DNA of 64,000 nucleotides. Origin: Datisca glomerata. Lineage: Eukaryota > Streptophyta > Magnoliopsida > Cucurbitales > Datiscaceae. The DNA lies in the NCBI GenBank assembly GCA_003255025.1, contig QANY01005609.1, positions 43,250 to 107,249 on the forward strand, given 5' to 3'. Numbering within the stretch: the first letter of the stretch is position 1; each line of letters opens with the position of its first letter. Positions 1 through 10,463 of this stretch are shown piece after piece. The translations under genes and the position numbers were made by a program. The notes under the pieces were generated by a model, which was not told the origin of the DNA, did not search any database, and saw only the letters and a program-made list of their open reading frames with translations.

Positions 1-300
1 AATATCTGCTTAATTAAACTGTTCACTGCCTATTATGACTGGTTATTGATATTGAAGTAGAAACAGTTAATGAATAGTAATTATCCAATTTTTACTGTAA
101 GCAATTATTGAATACCTGACATAATAAATGATGAACACATAGAATTAACAGATGATCAAGTAGATCATAGGGTATGGAATATAAATGATGAACACATAGT
201 AATAGGTCAAAAATAACCTCAATACCTGACATAATAAATGATGAACACATAGAATTAACAAATGATCAAGTAGATCATAGGGTATGGAATATACCTAAAA
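1..300. repeat. AT-rich DNA with a 73-bp direct repeat
   Basis: No gene is visible. A segment of about 73 bp starting AATACCTGACATAATAAATG at 111 recurs at 221 with one or two changes, a period of 110 bp. The spacer also repeats part of the unit (ATAAATGATGAACACATAG near 181). This looks like a local tandem duplication, possibly inside an unrecognised element. Confidence 0.6.
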
Positions 301-397
301 TCCCCAATAAGGAAACAATAAGAAGGGATAACAACTATATATATATAAACAAAATAAATTAAAAAAACCATAATATCTACTAATATAAAAACAAAAA

Positions 398-432
<35 letters not shown>

Positions 433-1468
433 GTGTGTGTACATACAATTATTTCATAAATAAATTAATAAAAAAATTATGTGTAAATAAATTAATCTAT
501 GAAAAATGCTTAATGATATACGTAATTGGCATGAGCATACTATTTTTTATTAAATAGTGTATTAATTACTATTTTTCCTTTCTTCCCACATTCCTAATCA
601 AATAGCAAAAGAATAATTATGGATGATAAATAATTTAAACAAGTGTCACTAAAGAAAAATCAATAAAACTTTCAACATAGAATAATTTTTGTTTGGGATA
701 AAAATATACCATTTTTTATTTTGGATTACTTAATTCACTAATTACCATTTTTCTTTTTTCTTTCATTGCTAGAAATGAACATGAATGATAACTAGTTTAA
801 ACAAGAAACCAATAAAACTTTCAGAATAAAATAATTTTTATTTAGGATATAAATATATAATTTTTTATTTTGGACCACTTACTTTACTAATTACCATTTT
901 ATTTTCTTCCTCCATTGCTAGGAATGATCATGGATTGTAACTAGTTCAAACAAGTTTCATAAAAATAATGAACAAAAATTAAAAAAAAGACTTGTAAGAA
1001 CATAAAAAAAAATCAAAGCTTAAATATTTGCATAATCTTGTATAGAGGTTTACTTTCTATTTTATGTATTTTTATGTATGAGAAATTATCATAGGGTATT
1101 TTTTTATCAAATGTATTAAAGGGTTGATTCAGAGTGAGATAAATTTACACCATCAAAAGATTTATCCCCATCCTCATTGATTGAGTTGATGATAAAAGCA
1201 TCTCATTACCAAACTTGTAGAGAAATCAACAATACATGAAAATAAAACTTAAGATTAAAATTATGAGAAATGATAAAGAATGAACAAACAACTTATGTAT
1301 GGAAAAAGGAAACAAAAAAATTTAATTTTTTAATACTTGGATAATTCTTTTTATTTTTAGGCATTGGACTATTTTTCAAATCATACGTATAGTCTTAGAC
1401 TAGCATATAGGCCTAAAATAAAATTTATATTTTTAAAGTATTGGACCAGATAAAATACGGTATCTATA
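301..1468 (-). mobile_element. Inverted LTR fragment, Tat/Ogre-like gypsy family
   Basis: Read on the minus strand this segment matches the start of the LTR at 10464-12622. It begins TATAGATACCGTATTTTATC at 1468 and runs through to the equivalent of about 11890. Shared landmarks are the 'catcctcattgattgagttgatga' zone near 1170, the 'tataga ggttta' zone near 1041, and the AACAAAATAAATTAAAA stretch near 349. It breaks off at about 301. Because it overlaps LTR sequence also present at 1480-1640, it is a separate LTR copy inserted head to head, not a simple inversion of one LTR. No coding capacity. Confidence 0.7.
402..430. repeat. (AT)n microsatellite
   Basis: Uninterrupted alternating AT dinucleotides followed by a short GT run, lying inside the inverted LTR fragment. 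Confidence 0.9.
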
Positions 1469-1470
1469 AC

Positions 1471-2412
1471 AGATGATGACATCACCCTCTGATTTTTTTG
1501 CTTTTTTGTGTTTTATTTCTTTTTTTGTTTATTTTTCCATTTTCTTTTATTAGTAGATATTTTTATTCATTTTAATTTATTTTGTTGATATATATATATT
1601 TACTTCTTTCATATATTGTGTCCTTATTTTCACCCTACATATTCTTTTTAAATTTATCATACATTTTTATTATCTCTAACATTTCTTTCCATTATTTTTT
1701 CTTTTTTTATAGTTGTTATTTCTTCTTATTTATTTATGTATCATTGTCATATCATCATGATTGTAATGTGGTTATTGTTTCATTCTTTTATCATCAGAGT
1801 TCACATTCATAAATTTAAACCATAACAATTAGATTTAAAGTTTGTTAATTTCATTATTTAATTTTCTCTAAACAAACCGATGACGGACTTTGTAATTTTT
1901 CATATACCAAATTTCTTGAATTATCGATGTGAGGAGTTATTTTTGGTATACCGAGAATAACTCCAATAATGCTTTGATTTAAAAAATATATATATAAAAA
2001 ATAAAAATAAGTTTTTAATGGTATTTGTACCACCCATTGAAGGTTTTGTATTTTGGGCATTTTTATGATGTAAAATGTGCCAAATGGGACATTCTAAATT
2101 AAGCTCTTTAATCTTGTTTTAAAATATAATTTGCTAGTATTTGATTAAATTTAGCAACCATTTTGACAATGGGTGTTGTGTGATGCTAATACCTTCCCAA
2201 TGAAGAAGTTAAGGGTTTAGTATTTAGGGTTTAGGGTTTAAGGTTTTAGGATTTAGGGTTTACGGTTTAGGGTTTAGGGTTTTAGGGTTTAGGGTTTAGG
2301 GTTTAGGGTTTAGGGTTTCGTAGATCAAAATTTTTATTTTAAAATTGGGTGACTAATCAAACCCTAAAATGATTTTTTCAATTGTCGCTCCACGTCGCTG
2401 ACACATTTGACA
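1471..2412 (+). repeat. Truncated 5' LTR of the Tat/Ogre-like element
   Basis: Aligns with about 11738-12622 of the 3' LTR, from the ACAGA...GTGACAT zone through the 'ccgatgacggacttt' motif (1880) to the terminal ACA at 2412. The first ~1.27 kb of the LTR, including its promoter part, is missing; an inverted copy of that part lies directly to the left. Compared with the 3' LTR it gained a telomere-repeat block and lost about 40 bp near 2375. Confidence 0.8.
2211..2317 (+). repeat. Interstitial TTTAGGG telomere-type repeats in the LTR
   Basis: About 14 units of the plant telomere heptamer (TTTAGGG on the plus strand). Units are degenerate at the left end and clean at the right end. The block replaces about 45 bp that the 3' LTR (12450-12500) and the solo LTR (near 18860) retain. 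It was therefore acquired in this copy and is not a family trait. Confidence 0.9.
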
Positions 2413-2414
2413 GC

Positions 2415-2431
2415 TTGGCGACTCCACCGAG
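2415..2431 (+). other. Primer binding site of the Tat/Ogre-like element
   Basis: TTGGCGACTCCACCGAG starts 2 bp after the LTR end (ACA at 2412). TGGCGACTC-type sites are known from Ogre-like elements and are attributed to a tRNA-Arg primer. The tRNA assignment is from family knowledge. Confidence 0.65.
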
Positions 2432-2985
2432 GTGGCAATCGGTCTAACTTTTTTTAGATCGATAGAGAGTCGAACCAAAATTTCATTATATGCTATCTTT
2501 TTGTGGTGCTTTGTTTATTCAATAATTATTGTTCTTAGTCATGCTGGTAATTGTATATAGTTGATATAATGTATATTGCTTTACATAATTTCTAATTTCA
2601 CACACATACACTAACCCTGTACCAGGCTTTCCCTTTAGGATTAGCGAGAATTAGTTCCCATGCAGGCTCATGAAAGTTCTCACTCAAGTCGACCCTTTCG
2701 GGATACTATTTGGGGGCCCATGTTATTCCATTCGAATAATAGTGAGGACAATCTGAAAGCCTATTAAGAGATTTGAGAACCCAACCATACATGTATTTTG
2801 TTCTTAAAGCCTATTTCATGACCAATGTTTGATAGAAATGGAGATTTTACTTAAATATAGTATCATGATTAATTTTGTTCATTTATATATGTCCTACGCT
2901 ATTTAAACATTTATTTTCTTCCCCATTTTTTCACTTCTGACTTCATCTTTTTTTTGCATATATGCATTATACTGCGTGATAGGAA

Positions 2986-4620
2986 TTGCAAAAAAGTATT
3001 CAATTCATTCATATTTCAGAGACCATGACTTCCACTCCGAGTATGATAGAATATCAACTTACAGTAGTCCAATGGTCAAAGAAAATACATAAACAAAAAG
3101 GAGATTGTCTGAAAAAGGAGGATGTTGTTCTTCTATCATCAATCACTAAGATAGAGTTCTCACACGCTAACTTGGAGAGGTTGAAGAAGATTTGAGAGGA
3201 TTTTTCACCGGAGCGGAAAAATTTATTTGTCGGCAAATATGTTCACATCGCTTATCTTCCGTATATCACTGTGAACGCTCCCATTCTTGCGGCTTTAATG
3301 CATTTTTTGGGACCCTCTATATAGACGTTTCACCTTTGGAACAATTGATCTTAATCCCACAATTGAAGAATATCAAGCCATACTGAGTGCCACGTTGTAA
3401 AACATGGATGAAGTTTATAATTATGACAAAAAGCTCACACCTATCAAATTTGAAAGATGAGGATGTTATCTGGAAAGCCCACTAGATGTCGTTGACATCG
3501 ATGATCTATAGATGTGAGGACTTTCAATGGATCCCGTTCCTAGGACCATGGAGTTGTACTAGTTATGCTCCGTTAATGGTGCTCCGTCAATTATACATGA
3601 GACAGTTTGTCCTTGCCACGCATGCATTAAAAGATATTGAGATCGGTTATGATTCTCAAGATATTGAATAAAAACTACAGCATGCCAATTAGAGCTTGGA
3701 AAGTAACGAGAATGGTGCAAAATGAGAAGAACCTCATGAACTGCACGAAGGAGTATGAAACGTGGCTTGAGAGTATAAGCAAAGTAATTATTGCCTTACT
3801 AGTTGAGGATTTACAATCATACAAGCTATTAGAAGCTCATAAGGAGATTGTTAAAAAGGAGGAGTGGGATTAGTTATATAAGGAGCGCCAAAAGAATTCA
3901 GCTCTTTCAGAAGAAAATGGACATCTAACAGTCGAGGCAAATTTTTCAGACACACATAGGATTGAAGTCGAAAAACACTTAGAGATTTGAGAAGCAAGAT
4001 TAAGGATCAAGAATATTTCAAGAGGGAAAACTTAGAGTTGGGAACTGACACTCGCAAATAGAATAATAAAATTAGAAATATGGTAGAAGACAATGAAAAT
4101 TTGTGAGGGATAATCTACAAACAAGAGGATCGAATCATGAAGCTAGAAAGGAAAAATAATCTTGTACAAGAGGTTTTAGAAGGGTTGATGGGGACTATCG
4201 ATAAGAAGAATGTGTACATCATTGAGTTAGAAGAACAATATGACTCATTATGATGAATGGCTGATAATTTATAAGTTGATTAAGAGAATAAAAAAGTTAG
4301 GAAGATCGAGTCGCGAAATGATAGTGAAGAACTATTGAAAATGAGTGCAAATCTTGAGCAACAAGTTAGAGCTTATCAAAACGTGGCAGAGAAATTGGCA
4401 AGAAACAATGATGCTAATGTCGACGCACTGAGATATGATTACCAATTGCTGCGACAAGAGCACAACTTGATTCGACAATGATCTGGGAAAGCTCTAGAAT
4501 GGCTTAAAGGTGTGGCTGTGAGAGCGAGCAATTTGGAAGAACAAGCATCATTATACAAACTCATATTGAAGAGTAGTGTAGTTGACTTCTATATACTCAA
4601 ATGTAGTGGATGGCTCTTCT
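2986..4620 (+). pseudogene. ORF1-like relic upstream of gag (coiled-coil protein)
   Basis: A broken reading frame typical of the extra ORF that precedes gag in Ogre-like elements. Conserved-looking pieces appear in different frames: a stretch near 3241-3325 reading VHIAYLPYITVNAPILAAL, then after a stop and frameshift RFTFGTIDLNPTIEEYQ near 3327-3390. Further on (3640-4560) the frames are rich in Glu, Lys, Leu and Asn, suggesting coiled coil, with many stops. The role of ORF1 is not settled in the family. This copy cannot make a full-length product. Confidence 0.55.
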
Positions 4621-4826
4621 AATTGAATGAAATTGAGTACTTTTTGATTTTCACTTTATGCAGTATCATTTCTCACGAATAAACTTACTTTCATTATTAT
4701 TATTTCTTCTTTTTCATTAGAAAAATCTACATTCTCATTGTTTTGTCATTCTTTTTTTAAGAAAACTTTTCAAAGATAGCCTGTCAACTCTGACATCCTT
4801 ATCGAACGCAAACTCAAGTTAGGGTC

Positions 4827-6551
4827 ATGGATGAGCAAAAAAGAGAGCAATCACGAGAGGTAAATGAAAGAAGAAATTAGGGAGCTAAAAGAGCAAATAG
4901 CCAGAGTCCTAGAACTCTTAACCACCAGTAAGGGAAAATCCTGTCTTTAAAATCCGCAAGGGACTCAACCATCACAAATCAACTGTTAAACGATACTTCA
5001 ATTTACCCTCATGGGCTCACTCCAGCCTATCAACGTCATCAGACTGACCAATTTCAACATGCTTCACCATCAGTAAATATCCATCACTATCCATTTCTAA
5101 ATATCTAGGAAATGATGTAGACAAGGAAAATTATGTACAACCCATCCACAATGGCACCTAGCCACAACCAAGCTTTCACTCCACTAGGAGAACTCGCTAA
5201 GGAGCCAATCATGATACCCGATGTCGATGACCCAAAGGTGCAGAGGTCTGTTACCAAACCAAGCGAAGACCCGCTGTCGAAAGATAAGCAGGACTGTCAA
5301 GAGGAGAAATTACGCGCCATTGGAGGGTCAGATGTGTATGGAACCATTGATGCCACCCAATTATCTTTGGTCCCAAATGTAACCATCCCACTTAAATTCA
5401 AACAACTTAAGTTTGAAAAATATGATGGCAGTATATGCCCGAGAAGTCACCTTATCGTGTACTATAGAAAGCTGGCTGCTTGTGCAAATGATGATAAGCC
5501 GTTGATTCATTTCTTTCAAGATAGCTAGATGGAAGCTGCATCTCGCTGGTATATCCAATTGGATAACCAACATATTCGAAAGTGGTAAGATTTAACTGAT
5601 GCTTTCTTAAGACAATACAAGTACAACATAGACATAGCTCCTGATTGTCTAGATCTACAAAGGATGGAGAAAAAATCTACTGAAGGCTTTAAAGAATATG
5701 CGCAAAGGTGGAGATAATTAGCTGCTCTGGTACAACCCACCTTGTAAGAAAAGGAGATGGTTGCGATGGTTATCAACACCTTAAGATCTCTGTTCTATGA
5801 TAGGATGATTGAAAATGCTTTAAATAACTTCTCTGACATTATAGTGATCGGTGAAAGGATTGAATATGGGGTAAAGAGTGGAATAATTTTGGAAGTTTTA
5901 TCAGATACATCGTCCGTAAAAAAGGGGGACACCGTTGAAGCGAAAAGAAGGGGATGTACAAATGATTAATTTTGGGTCGCGTCACAAGTTGTGAACCCGG
6001 GGCCATGATATTCAAAGTATAGTGAAGGGACCTAATCTATGACATCATATGTGGCAAATACCTCACAAATTTCGTACAATTATCACTCTTAGCAATCAAC
6101 ATTTCAAAACAACCCAAGACCCAGTTTCAGACCACCGACTCACCAGTAGAATGTTGGTCAGGCTGACCAGTCTCAGAGGGGAAATTGAAATAATCAACGT
6201 TTTATCCAATATGATCCACTCCCTATGTCATATATAGAACTCCTACCATAATTTATACGGAATAATCAATTGGTGTCTATTCCTTATGAACCTCTCTAAC
6301 CACCATACCCAAGGTGGTATGATCCAACTGCTCACTGTGATTATCAAGCTGGAGTAGTGGGACATTCGACTGATAATTGCACGACATTAAAAGGTAGAGT
6401 ACATGCATTGATCAAGGCTAAATGGTTGAATTTCAAAAAGGCTAATGGGAACCCAGATATCAATTCCAACCCTCTGCCAAATCATGAGAATCCCGCCGTA
6501 AACGCAATTGAGAAAATTTTTCATATGAAAAGAAGGATGTGGCAGATGTGA
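4827..6551 (+). pseudogene. gag of the Tat/Ogre-like element
   Basis: Gag forms the virus-like particle and binds element RNA. The likely original start is the ATG at 4827 (MDEQKREQSRE...), soon followed by a stop. The longest intact part is 5133-5528. It contains the retrotransposon gag domain, including KFEKYDGSICPRSHL and IHFFQDS, and then a TAG. After the stop the frame continues with a tryptophan-containing segment (ASRWYIQL) and FKEYAQRW near 5690. The C-terminal piece at 6357-6551 has GHSTDNCTTLK, resembling the end of Tat gag proteins. Several stops and frameshifts make it non-functional. A protease domain should follow at 6560-7140, but I could not make out its active site there. Confidence 0.75.
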
Positions 6552-7139
6552 TCAAGTCAATGGAAATACTTTTACATCTTCTTTCTAAAGTGGTGTACAT
6601 CTACCCAACTCGCTTAGAGGATGAATCCATTTCTACGAATCATATGCATGACTTTCATTGCTTGTTTCATAAGAATGTGATTGAGCATATAATTGACGAA
6701 TGTGCTGATTTTAAATGAAAGTTTAAAGGTTGTTGGATGCAAATATATTTACAATAAGCCATAAAGGAGGAAGGGAATATTAGAAATATTACTCTTTAGT
6801 CCTCATGATAACTAAAGAATCATCTAACGTAAATGTTAAAGTGTCATCGTATATCCAAAAACCTCTCACAAAACATTATGATGAAAAGTCAACTCGCACC
6901 AATACATCTTATACTCCGACACCCATTACCATCCAAATATCGAGTGCATTTGCTTAAAAATATTCAAGAGTAGTACCATGGAGGTATGGATATGAGGTCA
7001 TTGCAAGTGGTAATGATAAAACTCAAGCGCTAAATCCGTCAGATCTTGATCTTCCCATAACTAATATTTTTGAAGTATGTGGGATGATGAGGAGTGGCAG
7101 ATGCTACATGCTAGAAGTTCAATTTTTTTATGCATCATA

Positions 7140-8184
7140 TCATGAAATAGTGTTACCATTGCCCGTTGGTAAGCCCCAAGGATAATTTTACATTACCCCA
7201 TATCGATGTCTTAGTAGATAACACTGTAGGACATTCAACCTTTTCTTTCACGGATGGTTTTTTAGGGTATGACCAAATCAAAATGGCTCCTGAAGACTGT
7301 GAAAAGACCATTTTCATAACTTTGTGGGGTAGATTTTGTTATAAGGTTATGCCATTTGGTCTAAAGAATGCAGGGGGGACTTACCAACGGGCAATGGTAA
7401 CACTGTTTCATGATATGATGCATAAAGAAATTAAAGTGTACGTTGATGATATGATCACCAAATCTCGTCAAGGGGAAGATCAAAATGTAACTCTACGGAA
7501 ACTATTTGAACGGTTGAGAAACTTTCAGTTAAAGCTTAACCCGACAAAGTGTACATTTACAATATCTTCAGGGAAACTACTTGATTTTGTCATGAGCAAG
7601 AAAGGAATGAAAGTTGACCCTGACAAGGCTCGAATTGTCCGATTATGAAGTTAGAGGTTTGTTGGAGTGATTAAATTACATAGCTCGATTCATCTCGCAG
7701 CTAATTGCAACTTGTGAACCTATCTTTAAACTTCTTCGTAAAAGTGATACAGAAGGATGGAATGATGATTGCCAAAATGATTTTGAGAAGATTAAGTAAT
7801 ACTTGAAAAATCTGCATATACTTGTTTCTCCAACTCCAAGGCATCCACTCATTTTGTATCTTACAGTAATAGAAAAATCCATGAGTTACATACTTGGTCA
7901 ACACGACGCCTCTGGAAGGAAAGAACAAGTAAAATACTATTTAAGTGAGAAAACGTGTTGTGCATTAGCCTGAGTTGCTCATCGGCTTAGACAGCACATC
8001 TTATACCTTACCACTTGGTTAACTTCAAAGATGGACTCAGTCAAGTATTCTTTGAAAAGCCATCACTTTCCAAATGGATTGTTAAATGGAAAATGATACT
8101 CACAGAATATGATATTTTTTATGTCAAGAGGAAATCAATAAAAGGAATTATACTTGCTAATTATCTGGCAGATCAACCAGTATA
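7140..8184 (+). pseudogene. Reverse transcriptase and RNase H of the Tat/Ogre-like element
   Basis: The largest intact frame (7166-7648) covers the RT palm: FTDGFLGYDQIKM carries the first catalytic Asp, MPFGLKNAGGTYQR is the conserved loop, and YVDD near 7438 holds the other two Asp. After a stop at 7646 the thumb and the first RNase H domain continue in broken frames, including YYLSEKTCCALA followed by a stop near 7970, and end with the connection to the second RNase H (LADQPV near 8170). The enzyme would copy element RNA into DNA; this copy is interrupted. Confidence 0.85.
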
Positions 8185-8264
8185 AGATTATAAGCCTATG
8201 AAATTTAATTTTCCATATGAAAACGTCTCAATCATGTTAAAAATGAAGAAGAATCTATGGATCC

Positions 8265-8772
8265 ATAATTGTGGACAATGTTATTTGATGGCGCATCTAA
8301 TGATGTACGACACGGAATTGGGGCCATCCTCATATCTTCTAAAGGAGGGTTTTTCTAATTCACGGCAAAACTATGGTTGGACTTTACAAACAATGTGACA
8401 GCATATGAGGCATGTTCCATGGGAATTCAAGCAGCTTGTGGTATGAAGATAAGGAAGCTTCATGGGTACGGAGATTCGTTATTAGTAATATGACAACTAA
8501 ATTGAGAATGAGAAGCTAGAGACTCCAAGTTGGTACTGTATAACAAACATGTAACTAAGTTAAATCAAACTTTTGAAGTAATCTCATTTGACCATATAAT
8601 CAAAGGGGATAATCAAATCGCAGATGCCCTAGCAACCCTACTGTCCATGTTTGCCGCAGACTCTAAGGAAGAAGTTCAACCCATAAAAATTGAGAAGCGA
8701 GATTTTTTTGCTCACTGTATGAGCATTGAAGAAAAGCCACACATAAGACCATGGTATTATGACATCAAATAG
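8265..8772 (+). pseudogene. Second (archaeal-type) RNase H of the Tat/Ogre-like element
   Basis: The sequence near 8276 reads LFDGASNDVRHGIGAILIS once the frame is adjusted, with the first catalytic Asp in the FDGAS context. Later pieces are AYEAC near 8402 (catalytic Glu), GDSLLVI near 8470, and GDNQIADALATL near 8609 with the last catalytic Asp. A second RNase H placed before integrase marks the Tat/Ogre lineage. Stops occur near 8360-8400 and 8490-8520. Confidence 0.75.
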
Positions 8773-8775
8773 TAT

Positions 8776-9700
8776 ATGATGAATGGAGAATATCCATCCA
8801 AAGCTTTCGAGAATAATAAACGCACTATTAGAAGATTGTCCATGGGTTTCTTCTTGAACATTGAAATACTCTACAAAAGAAACCACGATATTGTGCTTTT
8901 AAGATGTGTTGATACAAGGGAAGCGAATCAAATCACAGAGAAGTTCAAAGGAATTTGTGGTGTTCATGCTAACGGAAACATGATTTTTTAGTACACCGAG
9001 AAATGTCATAAATGTCAAATTTATGCGGATAAAATTCATTTACCCGCATCGCCTTTGTATGTCATGGTTGTACCTTGGCCGTTCTCTACGTGGAGCATGG
9101 ACGTCATTGGTCCCATCACACCAAAAGCCTCTAATGGGCATCGTTTCATCTTGGTCTCTATAGATTATTTACCAAACGAGTGGAGGCAAGTTCTTATTCG
9201 AGTGTAACCAGAAGTGCGGTTGTTAAGTTCATTAAAAATGAAATAATTTACCGATGTGGTCTACATGAAAGGATCATCAAAGATAATGGGATAAATTAAA
9301 ACAACAAGATGATGAAAGAATTATGTGAGCAGTTCAAAATTAAGCATAATAATTCATCTCTTTATCGTCCAAAGATGAACAGAGCAGTGAAAGTAGCTAA
9401 TAAGAACATAAAAAAGATCATAGAGAAGATGACGGAGATTTATAAGGATTGGCAGGAGATGGTACATTTCGCTCTACATGGATACTGCACATCAGTCTGA
9501 ACATCAACTAGGGCAATGTCGTTCTCTTTGTATATGGCATGGAAGCGGTCCTTCCAATCAAGGTGGAAATTCCCCCTCTCAGAGTCTTAATAGAGGAAAA
9601 ATTAGAAGAAGCATAGTGAGTATGAACACGATATTAGTAATTGAATTTTATCGAGGAAAAATGATTGACTGCATTTTGTAGAGGGTAATTATATCAAATA
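8776..9700 (+). pseudogene. Integrase of the Tat/Ogre-like element
   Basis: The zinc-binding region appears as VHANGNMIF followed by a stop and CHKCQIYADKIH near 9005. The core begins with WSMDVIGPI near 9093 (first Asp). A second Asp occurs in a frame reading IIKDNG near 9275. In the third motif, near 9376, the sequence reads NRAVKVANKNIK where relatives have a Glu at the Lys position, so the catalytic Glu seems lost. Stops and frameshifts are spread throughout. The domain would insert the cDNA into the host genome. Confidence 0.8.
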
Positions 9701-9964
9701 AAAATGATGCAAGCGTATGACAAATAGTTACGAGCCTGATGTTTTCGAGAAGGAGATTTGGTGTTCAAAAAGATACTCCCATATCAAAAATATTACCGTG
9801 GGAAATTGAGTCCAATGCATGGTTTTGATGCAATTCAAGTGCATGAATCATTTCAGGGTAGTTTTCCAAAATCCACACATGACTTTTCAACATTTAGAGC
9901 CTGCATTACTCTACCTCTAGCTACGAAAATAAAATGTGTAAATCAAATCAAACACTTTATTTTT

Positions 9965-10380
9965 TCCAGTTAAATCAAACCAGAATTGAGTTGAGGTCGA
10001 AACCTGTGTCTCTCCAGGTCCATTTCTCTTCAAATATATCTGATTAAATCGAATCCGAATTGATTCGAGGAAGAAGCCTGTGACTAACTAGGTTTGTTTT
10101 CTTTCGATTATCTCTGATTAAATCGAATCTGAATTGAGTCGAGGTCGAAGCCTGTGTCTAACCAGGTCCGTTTTCCTTTCAAATATTCCAGTTAAATCAA
10201 ACCGACATTGATTCGAGGTTGAATCCTGCGTCTGTCTAGGTCCTTTTCCTTTCAATCATATCAGTAAAATCAAAAAGAATCAAGTCGAGGTCGAATCCTG
10301 TGTTTATCCAAATCCATTTCACATTTCTGTCATTTCATAGAGCCTGAATTAGTCGAGGTTTCTATTTTTCTAATCCATAT
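9965..10380 (+). repeat. 74-bp tandem array between integrase and 3' LTR
   Basis: Five units begin at 9965, 10039, 10113, 10187 and 10261, exactly 74 bp apart, followed by a partial unit. Each starts TC(C/T)(A/G)(A/G)TTAAATC and contains GAATTGA(G/T)TCGAGG and CCTGTGTCT. Tandem repeats in the 3' untranslated region are common in Tat-lineage elements. Confidence 0.9.
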
Positions 10381-10450
10381 AAGCTTTTCTCATACCAATC
10401 AAAATACTTATCTACACCTTTGTACACCTTATAAGTTTAGAAGCGTGAAT

Positions 10451-10463
10451 AAAGGGGGGCAGC
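10451..10463 (+). other. Polypurine tract of the Tat/Ogre-like element
   Basis: AAAGGGGGGCAGC lies immediately before the LTR start at 10464, the expected site of plus-strand DNA priming. Confidence 0.65.

Noticed and set aside
301..1470. Simple inversion of the 5' LTR
   Set aside because: The inverted piece extends into LTR sequence that is also present in the plus-oriented piece (301-430 against 1480-1640), so two copies are needed.
1582..2060. 76- and 68-codon open frames
   Set aside because: They lie within LTR sequence, are AT-driven and are not conserved in the sibling LTR at 11800-12330.
2211..2317. A true chromosome end or telomere
   Set aside because: Only about 100 bp, with LTR sequence continuing on both sides; it is interstitial.
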